Assembly: GCA_016873375.1 (NCBI GenBank)
Contig: VGXJ01000021.1
Span: 1 to 12,959 of the forward strand
Source: Phycisphaerae bacterium
Lineage (GTDB): Bacteria > Planctomycetota > Phycisphaerae > Phycisphaerales > SM1A02
Direction of reading: 5' to 3'
Length of the DNA stretch: 12,959 nt
In this document: piece after piece, positions 7,103 to 12,959 of the stretch
Layout: the number at the start of each line of letters is the position of its first letter
Numbering within the stretch: position 1 is the first letter of the stretch
The notes under the pieces: model-generated
Databases searched by the model: none
What the model was told of the DNA's origin: nothing
The model's input: the letters and a program-made list of their open reading frames with translations, nothing else
Program-made: the position numbers and the translations under genes

Positions 7103-8776
7103 ATGTCCACGAACGCCTCGAACAAGACCACCGCGGGTGCGAAGCCCGACCGCATCGACCCCGAGACCGTGACCCTGTCCGGCTATGTGCTGCAGGAGAC
7201 CTACGGACCGGTCGATGCGCCCACGACCAACCGCCGCGAGCAGGACCGCGTCGATGTGCGCATCGGCGAGCCGGGACAGTTCCCGTTCACGCGCGGCGTG
7301 CACCGCACGATGTACCGCTCGCGCCTCTGGACGATGCGCCAGTTCGCGGGCTTCGGCAGCGCCGACGACACCAACCGTCGCTTCAAGTACCTGCTCGAGA
7401 ACGCCAAGGGGACGAAGGCGAACACCGGCCTCTCCACCGCGTTCGACCTGCCGACGCTGATGGGCCGCGACAGCGACGATGCGCTGAGCGTGGGCGAGGT
7501 CGGTCGCTGCGGCGTGGCGATCAGCACCGTCGACGACATGCACCGGCTCTACGCCGACATCCCGATCGGCGAGGTCACCGTGAGCCAGACGATCAACGGC
7601 CCCGCGGCCGTGATCTGGGCGATGTACCTGGCGATGGCGCGCGACCGCGGCATTCCATGGTCGAGCCTCGGCGGCACGCTGCAGAACGACATCCTCAAGG
7701 AATTCCACAGCCAGAACGAATTCATCTACCCGCCCGAAGCGAGCCTGAAGCTCGTGGTGGACACGATCGAGTTCGCCAGCCAGCACCTGCCCAAGTGGAA
7801 CTCGGTCTCGATCTCGGGCTACCACATCCGCGAGGCCGGGTCGACCGCCACGCAGGAACTGGCCTTCACGCTGCGCGACGGCATGGAGTATGTCGAGGCG
7901 TGCATGAAGCGCGGCCTCGACATCGATTCCTTCGGTCCCCGCCTGTCCTTCTTCTTCAACAGCCACAACGAGTTCTTCGAGGAGATCTGCAAGCTCCGCG
8001 CGGCACGCCGCATCTGGGCGCATGCGATGCGCGAGCGCTTCGGCGCCAAGCAGGAGCGCTCGTGGCTCATGCGCACCCATGTGCAGACGGCTGGCTGCAG
8101 CCTGACCGAGCAGCAACCGCTCAACAATGTCGTGCGTGTGGCGTACCAAGCCATGGCCGCGGTGCTCGGCGGCTGCCAGAGCCTGCACACCGACAGCATG
8201 GACGAGACCCTCGGCCTGCCGACCGAGCAGGCGGTGCGCGTGGCGCTGCGCACGCAGCAGATCCTCGCGCACGAGACCGGCGTGCACCGCACCGTCGATC
8301 CGCTGGGCGGCTCGTGGTTCGTCGAGAGCCTCACCGACCAGATGGAGCACGATGCCAACGCCTACATCCGCGAGATCGACGACATGGGCGGCGTGGTGTC
8401 GGGGATCCACAAGGGCTACTTCCGCCGCCAGATCGCCGAGGCGAGTTACCGCTTCGGGCAGGAGATGGAAGCCGGTGACCGCGTGATCGTGGGCGTGAAC
8501 GCCTACCGCGAGGGCAACGAGGACCACCAGGTCGAGATCCTGCAGATCTCGCACGCGGTCGAGACGGAGCAGTGCGATCGACTCGCCGAGTTCCGTCGCA
8601 CGCGCGACGGCGACAAGGTCAAGCGCGCGCTCGATCGCATCCGCACGGCGTGCCGCGACGGACAGAATGTGATGCCCGCACTCGTCGATGCTGCAAGCGA
8701 TCGATGCACGCTCGGCGAGATGGTGCAGGCGATGGCCGACATCTATGGCCGCTACTCGGGCGGACCCGAGTGGTGA
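7103..8776 (+). CDS. icmA: B12-dependent acyl-CoA mutase large subunit, isobutyryl-CoA mutase-like
   Basis: Radical carbon-skeleton rearrangement of an acyl-CoA by the methylmalonyl-CoA mutase superfamily. The 557 residues comprise the TIM-barrel catalytic chain only. There is no C-terminal B12-binding domain (no DxHxxG), so a separate small subunit must be encoded outside the window. Landmarks are FPFTRGVHRTMYRSRLWTM (60-78), GLSTAFDLPTLMG (109-121), TLQNDILKEF (192-201), SISGYHIREAG (236-246) and AVLGGCQSLHTDSMDE (353-368). By alignment from memory to Propionibacterium MCM, Q194, Y240 and H241 equal Q197, Y243 and H244. However, Y89 is Phe here (F81) and the carboxylate-binding R207 is Gln (Q204). 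Those two changes are the known isobutyryl-CoA mutase pair (F80/Q198 in Streptomyces). A113, where 2-hydroxyisobutyryl-CoA mutase has Asp, argues against that enzyme. The symbol is an inference from these residues; the mutase superfamily assignment itself is secure. Confidence 0.88.
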   Translation: MSTNASNKTTAGAKPDRIDPETVTLSGYVLQETYGPVDAPTTNRREQDRVDVRIGEPGQFPFTRGVHRTMYRSRLWTMRQFAGFGSADDTNRRFKYLLENAKGTKANTGLSTAFDLPTLMGRDSDDALSVGEVGRCGVAISTVDDMHRLYADIPIGEVTVSQTINGPAAVIWAMYLAMARDRGIPWSSLGGTLQNDILKEFHSQNEFIYPPEASLKLVVDTIEFASQHLPKWNSVSISGYHIREAGSTATQELAFTLRDGMEYVEACMKRGLDIDSFGPRLSFFFNSHNEFFEEICKLRAARRIWAHAMRERFGAKQERSWLMRTHVQTAGCSLTEQQPLNNVVRVAYQAMAAVLGGCQSLHTDSMDETLGLPTEQAVRVALRTQQILAHETGVHRTVDPLGGSWFVESLTDQMEHDANAYIREIDDMGGVVSGIHKGYFRRQIAEASYRFGQEMEAGDRVIVGVNAYREGNEDHQVEILQISHAVETEQCDRLAEFRRTRDGDKVKRALDRIRTACRDGQNVMPALVDAASDRCTLGEMVQAMADIYGRYSGGPEW

Positions 8777-8816
8777 TCGCGGGGCGGCTAAGCGGCCGCT
8801 GGCTGTCCTGAAGAAG

Positions 8817-9047
8817 TCAGTCGACGCTGTCAGCGTCGAAACCAGGACGACGCACCGGTCGTCCGGCTGAACCCGGATCAAGGTAGGCGCCCTGCGGGAT
8901 CACCGAGCAGATCGAGGTGGCGCCGTACTGCTCACGCACGATGCGCGAGGCCTCCTCGCGCGAGTCGGCCGGGACATCGAACTCGCGCTCGAGCCCGCCC
9001 ATCCACGGACCGACAGCCGTGACCCGGAACACTTGCTTCATCGGCAT
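8817..9047 (-). CDS. Small protein of unknown function downstream of the citrate synthase gene
   Basis: A 76-residue protein beginning MPMKQVFRVTAVGPWMGG and ending in Asp/Arg-rich residues. It has no signal peptide, membrane helix or recognised motif. The pattern strand (QVFRVTAVG), acidic helix (SREEASRIVREQYG), strand (TSICSVIP) suggests a small alpha/beta domain. It starts 3 bases after the synthase stop, with GAAGGG at 9055-9060 giving a 7-base Shine-Dalgarno spacing to this ATG. The second ATG, two codons in, is spaced less well. The arrangement implies co-transcription and translational coupling with the synthase. Its reality rests on context and on plausible protein composition, not on a family match. 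Confidence 0.65.
   Translation of the reverse strand: MPMKQVFRVTAVGPWMGGLEREFDVPADSREEASRIVREQYGATSICSVIPQGAYLDPGSAGRPVRRPGFDADSVD
8821..8839. repeat. Perfect 9-bp inverted repeat with 1-base centre between convergent genes
   Basis: The arms TCGACGCTG and CAGCGTCGA flank a single T. It lies 45 bases past the mutase stop and within the last codons of the small minus-strand gene. It would form a short hairpin in either transcript. No T-run follows on either strand, so it is not a standard intrinsic terminator. It may help end or protect the convergent mRNAs, or may simply be a coding coincidence. Confidence 0.5.
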
Positions 9048-9050
9048 GGC

Positions 9051-10205
9051 TCAGCCCTTCCAGTGCTGCAGCGCGGGGCCCTTGTACTCGGCGAGCGGGC
9101 GGATGATGCGGTTGTTCGCGTGCTGCTCCATGATGTGCGCGCACCAGCCGGTGATGCGCGCGGCCACGAAGATCGGCGTGTACTGCGGCACGGCGATCCC
9201 CATGATGAAGTAGGTCATGCCGCACGGGAAGTCCACATTGGGGTGGATGGTCTTGTCGCGCAGCATGATCGCCTGCACCTGGTCGCCCATGTCAAACCAC
9301 TTCTTGGCGGTCGGCCCGAGCTGCTCGGCGAGCTTGAGGCCCCACGAGCGCAGGATGCCCGCGCGGTGGTCGCCGTTCTTGTAGACGCGGTGGCCGAAGC
9401 CCATGAGCTTGCGCTTCTCGGCGAAGGCGCGCTGCATCCAGGCGTCGACCGTCATGGCGCCGCCCGCGCAGTCGCGGTCGATGTCCTTGAGCATCTCCAT
9501 CGCCATCTCGTTGGCGCCGCCGTGCAGCGGGCCCTTGAGCGCGCCGATGCCGCCACAGACGGCGCTGTGCATGTCGCTCTCGGTGCTCGCGATGCAGCGG
9601 CAGGTGAAGGTGCTCGCGTTGAAGTCATGCTCGGCGTAGAGCACCAGGCTCACATCCATGATGCGCGCTTCGAGTTCGCTCGGCTTGCGGCCGCTCATGC
9701 ACCACATGAGGTTCGCGGCATGGCCGAGCGTGGGATCGGGATCGACCGGCGGCTTGCCATCGAGCGTGCGCTGGCAGATGCCGATCAGCGTGGGGATCTG
9801 GGCGAGCAGGCGCTTGGCCTTGCGCAGCTCGGCCGCCGGCGAGTTGTCCTCGCACTCGGGGTCGTGGTGCGACAGCATGCTCACGCCCGAGCGCAGAATG
9901 CTCATGGGGTGAGCGCCAGGAGTTTCCTTGGCGATGCGCACGACCGCGTCACGCACGCTCGCGGGCACTTGGCGCATGTCCGACACTTCCTTGCGGAACG
10001 CGTCGAGCTCGGCGGCCGTCGGCTTGTGGCCTACGAGCAGCAGGAAGGCGACCTCTTCGAAGCTCGCGTGCTCGGCGAGGTCGGCGATCTCGTAGCCGCG
10101 GTAGATCAACTGGGTCTGCGTCACCGCGCAGATCGAGGTGTCGCCAACGGTCTGGCCGGCGAGGCCGCGGGTGTCGACGGGCTTGGGTGCTGCTGCAGTC
10201 GTCAT
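9051..10205 (-). CDS. Citrate synthase / 2-methylcitrate synthase
   Basis: Condenses acetyl-CoA (or propionyl-CoA) with oxaloacetate. The 384 residues correspond to the short form shared by Gram-positive-type citrate synthases and PrpC, without the N-terminal extension of the hexameric enzyme. It begins TRGLAGQTVGDTSICAV, followed by LIYRGYEIADLAE (33-45). Catalytic residues are H228 in GPLHGGANE, H272 in GFGHRVYKNGDHRAG and D325 in HPNVDFPCG; substrate-binding candidates are H193 (LYAEHDFNAST), R350 and R370. AEHDFNASTFT and GALKGPLHGGANE are shared by PrpC and short citrate synthases, so substrate choice cannot be settled here, and I give no symbol. The ATG at 10203-10205 is chosen for its AAGGAG Shine-Dalgarno 7 bases upstream. 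The frame remains open further upstream, but that stretch crosses the promoter and is antisense to the lipoprotein gene. Confidence 0.93.
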   Translation of the reverse strand: MTTAAAPKPVDTRGLAGQTVGDTSICAVTQTQLIYRGYEIADLAEHASFEEVAFLLLVGHKPTAAELDAFRKEVSDMRQVPASVRDAVVRIAKETPGAHPMSILRSGVSMLSHHDPECEDNSPAAELRKAKRLLAQIPTLIGICQRTLDGKPPVDPDPTLGHAANLMWCMSGRKPSELEARIMDVSLVLYAEHDFNASTFTCRCIASTESDMHSAVCGGIGALKGPLHGGANEMAMEMLKDIDRDCAGGAMTVDAWMQRAFAEKRKLMGFGHRVYKNGDHRAGILRSWGLKLAEQLGPTAKKWFDMGDQVQAIMLRDKTIHPNVDFPCGMTYFIMGIAVPQYTPIFVAARITGWCAHIMEQHANNRIIRPLAEYKGPALQHWKG

Positions 10206-10212
10206 GGGTGGT

Positions 10213-10218
10213 CTCCTT
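10213..10218 (-). promoter_or_regulatory. Shine-Dalgarno of the citrate synthase gene (AAGGAG)
   Basis: AAGGAG on the minus strand lies 7 bases before the ATG. It decides this start and is the only strong ribosome binding site among the genes that begin a transcription unit here. Confidence 0.75.
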
Positions 10219-10236
10219 CGTGCTTTCGGATCGCCG

Positions 10237-10242
10237 ATGGTA
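10237..10242 (-). promoter_or_regulatory. Possible -10 element of the citrate synthase gene (TACCAT)
   Basis: TACCAT on the minus strand lies 31 bases before the ATG, giving a leader of about 25 bases that contains the Shine-Dalgarno. The -35 region is weak; TTGGAT lies upstream but only 12 bases away. Confidence 0.4.
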
Positions 10243-10269
10243 GCGCGACCGCGGATCCAAGGCACTTCG

Positions 10270-10275
10270 TATCTT
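10270..10275 (+). promoter_or_regulatory. Probable -10 element of the lipoprotein gene (TATCTT), leaderless spacing
   Basis: TATCTT is followed by six C residues and then the ATG at 10282, so the transcript would start at or next to the start codon. There is no Shine-Dalgarno and the -35 is weak. It is back-to-back with the synthase -10, 27 bases away. Confidence 0.5.
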
Positions 10276-10281
10276 CCCCCC

Positions 10282-10953
10282 ATGCGACCGCTCCACGCCG
10301 CGTTCCTGGCCCTGATCGCCCTTGCCTGCACCGCGTGCGTGGCGACGGGGCCGCAGCCCTCGAAGGCGGAGGCCGTTGCCGAACTGCTCATCGGCGACTT
10401 CTCGAGTGCCGAGCAGGCCAAGCTGGATCCGGAGTTCCGCGAGGTCGTGCTGCACGCTCGGCGCATCTGGGCCGGACCCGACCACCCCAAGGGAACGGGC
10501 GACGCGGTCTGGCTCTACGTCGAGCAGGCCATGGCCGAGGCGCAGGACAAGCCGTACCGCCAGCGCGTCTATCGCATCGCTGAACTCGGCGGCGTTCGCG
10601 CGGGCACCGTGCGCAGCGAGGTCTTCGAGTTCAAGGACGGCGCGGAGCGCTTCGTGAACTGCTGGCAGGATGGGTGCGCCGCGATCGAGTCGATCGGTCC
10701 CGATGCGCTCACGCCGCGCGAGGGCTGTGCGATCGAACTCACGCGCGACGGTGCGACCGGCGGATGGACCGGCAGCACGCATGCGCAGGACTGCGTGAGC
10801 ACGCTGCGCGGCGCGAGCTGGGCATCGAGCGAGGTCGTGCTGCTGCCGGGAGTGCTCGAGACCTGGGACCGCGGCTTCGATGCCGCGGGCAAGCAGGTCT
10901 GGGGCGCCGTCAAGGGGCCGTACCGATTCGTGCGGTTGGACAAGGGGACGTGA
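10282..10953 (+). CDS. CpcT/CpeT-family lipoprotein
   Basis: A 223-residue protein with an N-terminal lipoprotein-like signal (MRPLHAAFLALIALACTAC). The likely lipidated Cys is C19, with C16 as the alternative. The mature part carries the CpcT/CpeT (DUF1001) pattern: ELLIGDFSSAEQA (34-46), WLYVEQAMAE (77-86), PYRQRVYRI (91-99), DALTPREGCAIEL (141-153), GSTHAQDCVSTLRGA (164-178), ETWDRGFDAAGKQVWGAVKG (193-212) and PYRF. In cyanobacteria this beta-barrel fold attaches bilins to phycobiliproteins. Nothing else here suggests phototrophy, so I infer a different, possibly small-molecule-binding or chaperone-like, envelope role. C149 and C171 could pair. The ATG at 10282 is chosen for the signal peptide and the TATCTT box; an earlier in-frame start would be antisense to the synthase and would disrupt the signal. 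Confidence 0.85.
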   Translation: MRPLHAAFLALIALACTACVATGPQPSKAEAVAELLIGDFSSAEQAKLDPEFREVVLHARRIWAGPDHPKGTGDAVWLYVEQAMAEAQDKPYRQRVYRIAELGGVRAGTVRSEVFEFKDGAERFVNCWQDGCAAIESIGPDALTPREGCAIELTRDGATGGWTGSTHAQDCVSTLRGASWASSEVVLLPGVLETWDRGFDAAGKQVWGAVKGPYRFVRLDKGT

Positions 10954-11006
10954 ATCGGTCACGCGGCCCTGCTCAAGGTGCGGATCGAATCCTGACCATC
11001 CCGCGC

Positions 11007-11012
11007 TAGGCT
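11007..11012 (+). promoter_or_regulatory. Probable -10 element of the kinase gene (TAGGCT), leaderless spacing
   Basis: TAGGCT ends 7 bases before the ATG at 11020, the same hexamer and spacing as upstream of the ABC operon. No Shine-Dalgarno is present and the -35 is weak. Confidence 0.5.
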
Positions 11013-11019
11013 GCGCGGC

Positions 11020-12959
11020 ATGGCGCCGGGCGAACCAAGCAGCGAGTACGGCAGCGGTCCATTCAAGCCGCGACCTGGCAGCGATGCAGAGACCGGTGGC
11101 GTGGTTCCGCCGGCCCCAGCGGCCCAGCCTCCGCTTGAGCGGCCGGGCGATCAGATTGGTCCGTTCAAGCTGCTCTCGTTGCTTGGTGAAGGCGGCTTCG
11201 GCACGGTCTGGCTCGCCGAGCGCCGCGAACCCTTCGTGCAGCGTGTGGCACTCAAGCTCATCAAGCCGGGCATGGATTCGAAGGCCGTGCTCGCGCGCTT
11301 CGAGCACGAACGGCAAGCGCTGGCCGTCATGAATCACCCGGGGATCGCCAGAGTGCTTGACGGCGGATTGACTCCGGCGGGCCGCCCATACTTTGCGATG
11401 GAGTACGTCCGTGGTGAGCCCATCACGGACTTCTGTGACAGCAAGAAGTTGGGGATCCGGGAACGGCTGGCACTCTTCGAACAGGTGTGCGAGGCCATCC
11501 AGCACGCGCACCTCAAGGGCATCGTGCATCGTGACATCAAGCCGGGGAACATCCTCGCGTTCCAGACCGATGACGGCCGTCCGACCATGAAGGTGATCGA
11601 CTTCGGGGTGGCCAAGGCGATGAGCCACACCATGGCTGCCCAGACGATCTTCACGGATTCCGGCGTCATGGTGGGCACGCTGGAGTACATGAGCCCGGAG
11701 CAGACTGATGCAGCCTCGCAGGACATCGATACGCGCAGCGACATCTATTCGCTGGGCGTTCTGCTGTACGAGATCCTGACCGGCGCACCACCGTTCGATC
11801 CCCAGGACTTGCGCAAGCGGGCCTACGGCGAGATCCAGCGCATCATCCGAGAGGTCGATCCCCCGTCGCCGAGCGGCAGGTTGTCGACGATGGCCTCGAA
11901 GGATCCGCAGCTTGGTGAGCGGATCGGTACGGCCCGGCATGCTTCGATCGATGAGATGGTTCGCCAACTGCGCACGGAACTTGAGTGGATCCCGCTCAAG
12001 GCGATGCGCAAGGAACGACAGCATCGCTACCAAACCGCGCTGGAACTGGCGAACGACATCCGTGCGTACATCGACGGCCGGCCCATCGCGGCGGCACCTG
12101 AGTCGGCGACGTATCGCCTGCGCAAGTATGCGCGGCGCAACCGAGCGCTGGTGGCGGGTGTGGGCGCGGTGGCCGCAGCGTTGGTGGTGGGCCTTGGCCT
12201 TGCGACTTGGCAGTGGCGCGAGGCGGTTGCAGCGAAGGATGTCGCGCTAACGAGCGAGGCGGAAGCCGTCGCCGAAAGGGTCGCCGCCGACGCAGCTCGC
12301 CAGGAGGCAGTGCAAGCGAGGGATGCGGCGCTGGCGAGCGAGGAGCGGGCCAAGGAGAGCCAATCGCGCGCCACGGCACAGTTGGAGCGCAGCAATGACC
12401 TCCTTGGTGTGATCACCACGAGCACGGCACTCAGTGCCGTGCGTCGCAATGACATCACGGCAACGCGCCGCGAACTTGCCGTGCTCAAGGAGCTTGGCCG
12501 TGACGATCGATTCCCTGCCCGGTTGGCCGCCGCCTGGAGCGATCAGTCGCTCGGCGAGCCACTCCGCGGGCATGAGGACTCTGTCCGGAGCGTCGCTTTC
12601 AGTCCGGACGGGAAGACGCTCGCCAGCGGGAGCTGGGACAACACGATCCGCCTGTGGGACGCGGCGACGGGCAAGCCGCTCGGCGAACCTCTCCGCGGGC
12701 ATAAGGACTTTGTCAATAGCGTGGCCTTCAGCCCCGATGGCACGACGCTCGCCAGCGGGAGCTTTGACGGCACCATCCGCCGGTGGGATGCGGCAACGGG
12801 CAAGCCGATCGGCGAACCACTGCGCGGGCATACGAAGAGTATTGAATCCATCGCCTTTAGCCCGGACGGCAAGACGCTCGCCAGCGGGAGCTTTGACGAC
12901 ACCATCCGCCTGTGGGACGCGGCGACGGGCAAGCCGCTCGGCGAACCACTTCGTGGCCA
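11020..12959 (+). CDS. Membrane Ser/Thr protein kinase with extracytoplasmic WD40 repeats, 3' end cut by window edge
   Basis: 646 residues are visible and the frame is open to the edge. A Pro/Gly-rich N-terminus (1-45) precedes a Hanks-type kinase domain (about 48-345): glycine loop LGEGGFGTVW (55-64), K79 in VALK, catalytic HRDIKPGN (170-177; D172), DFG (194-196) and GTLEYMSPE (219-227). All key residues are intact, so it should be active. A basic YRLRKYARRNR stretch leads into one membrane helix (about 376-397), then an Ala/Glu-rich coiled coil (about 400-460). WD40 repeats begin near residue 511, in 43-residue units with GH and LWD landmarks. This layout is common in Planctomycetota. The kinase would act in the cytoplasm, with the repeats outside as a likely binding or sensing surface (inference). 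The substrate is unknown. The ATG at 11020 is supported by the TAGGCT box; the upstream 66 bases hold no gene. Confidence 0.93.
   Translation, partial: MAPGEPSSEYGSGPFKPRPGSDAETGGVVPPAPAAQPPLERPGDQIGPFKLLSLLGEGGFGTVWLAERREPFVQRVALKLIKPGMDSKAVLARFEHERQALAVMNHPGIARVLDGGLTPAGRPYFAMEYVRGEPITDFCDSKKLGIRERLALFEQVCEAIQHAHLKGIVHRDIKPGNILAFQTDDGRPTMKVIDFGVAKAMSHTMAAQTIFTDSGVMVGTLEYMSPEQTDAASQDIDTRSDIYSLGVLLYEILTGAPPFDPQDLRKRAYGEIQRIIREVDPPSPSGRLSTMASKDPQLGERIGTARHASIDEMVRQLRTELEWIPLKAMRKERQHRYQTALELANDIRAYIDGRPIAAAPESATYRLRKYARRNRALVAGVGAVAAALVVGLGLATWQWREAVAAKDVALTSEAEAVAERVAADAARQEAVQARDAALASEERAKESQSRATAQLERSNDLLGVITTSTALSAVRRNDITATRRELAVLKELGRDDRFPARLAAAWSDQSLGEPLRGHEDSVRSVAFSPDGKTLASGSWDNTIRLWDAATGKPLGEPLRGHKDFVNSVAFSPDGTTLASGSFDGTIRRWDAATGKPIGEPLRGHTKSIESIAFSPDGKTLASGSFDDTIRLWDAATGKPLGEPLRG
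12550..12959 (+). repeat. 129-bp tandem repeats encoding WD40 units
   Basis: Units run 12550-12678, 12679-12807 and 12808-12936, and the first 23 bases of a fourth begin at 12937. All are exactly 129 bp (43 codons). The 18-base core ACGCTCGCCAGCGGGAGC is identical in all three full units, and the last 27 bases of units 1 and 3 are identical. Differences cluster in the codons after GGGCAT (GH) and around the W/F-D-x triplet. The array continues beyond the window. Confidence 0.93.

Noticed and set aside
7103..8776. 2-hydroxyisobutyryl-CoA mutase as the mutase identity.
   Set aside because: That enzyme has Ile and Asp at two diagnostic positions, where this protein has Phe and Ala.
6935..8881. 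Long minus-strand open frame of 648 codons.
   Set aside because: It is antisense to the mutase, which has conserved catalytic residues throughout. The translation is low-complexity His/Arg/Val/Ala text typical of the complement of GC-rich genes.
9033..10583. Long plus-strand open frame of 516 codons.
   Set aside because: It is antisense to the citrate synthase and overlaps the lipoprotein gene in another frame; no domain is seen.
9949..12033. Long minus-strand open frame of 694 codons.
   Set aside because: It covers the lipoprotein and kinase genes and the synthase start in the wrong frame. The kinase and CpcT-like motifs on the plus strand are decisive.
12550..12959. CRISPR-like or other non-coding tandem repeat.
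   Set aside because: The repeats are contiguous 129-bp units with no spacers, in frame, encoding GH...LWD WD40 units that continue the kinase reading frame.

Overview
The window is GC-rich bacterial DNA with tightly packed genes; no gap exceeds about 80 bases. The best clue to the organism is the Ser/Thr kinase at the right end. It has a cytoplasmic kinase domain, a basic juxtamembrane stretch (YRLRKYARRNR), one membrane helix, a coiled coil and WD40 repeats, an architecture typical of Planctomycetota. The high GC would fit a Phycisphaerae-like member, but that is inference. I see no mobile elements, CRISPR arrays, tRNA or rRNA genes.

Layout, left to right. (1) hisS on the minus strand, cut by the left edge just before its C-terminus. 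(2) Divergent from it, a four-gene plus-strand operon for an uncharacterised ABC importer (tandem substrate-binding protein, STAS-domain protein, permease, ATPase). Each internal start overlaps the previous stop, and each has a GGAGG ribosome binding site. (3) Two plus-strand acyl-CoA genes: a 3-hydroxybutyryl-CoA dehydrogenase and the large subunit of a B12-dependent acyl-CoA mutase. The mutase's visible active-site residues match isobutyryl-CoA mutase rather than methylmalonyl-CoA mutase. (4) Convergent with the mutase, a minus-strand pair: a citrate/2-methylcitrate synthase and a small downstream protein of unknown function. (5) Divergent from the synthase, a CpcT/CpeT-family lipoprotein on the plus strand. 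(6) A receptor-like Ser/Thr kinase with near-identical 129-bp WD40 repeats, running off the right edge.

How the genes work together. The importer operon looks like one functional unit, and the STAS protein is a candidate regulator of the ATPase (inference, by analogy with MlaB). The central acyl-CoA block could connect C4 acyl-CoA metabolism to isobutyryl-CoA, propionyl-CoA and possibly methylcitrate, but the genes are separately promoted, so the link is only suggestive.

The clearest regulatory pattern concerns translation starts. Almost every gene that begins a transcription unit has a TANNNT -10-like hexamer 6-10 bases before its ATG and no Shine-Dalgarno, which implies leaderless or nearly leaderless mRNAs. 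Genes inside operons carry strong Shine-Dalgarno sequences, as does the synthase, which has a longer leader.
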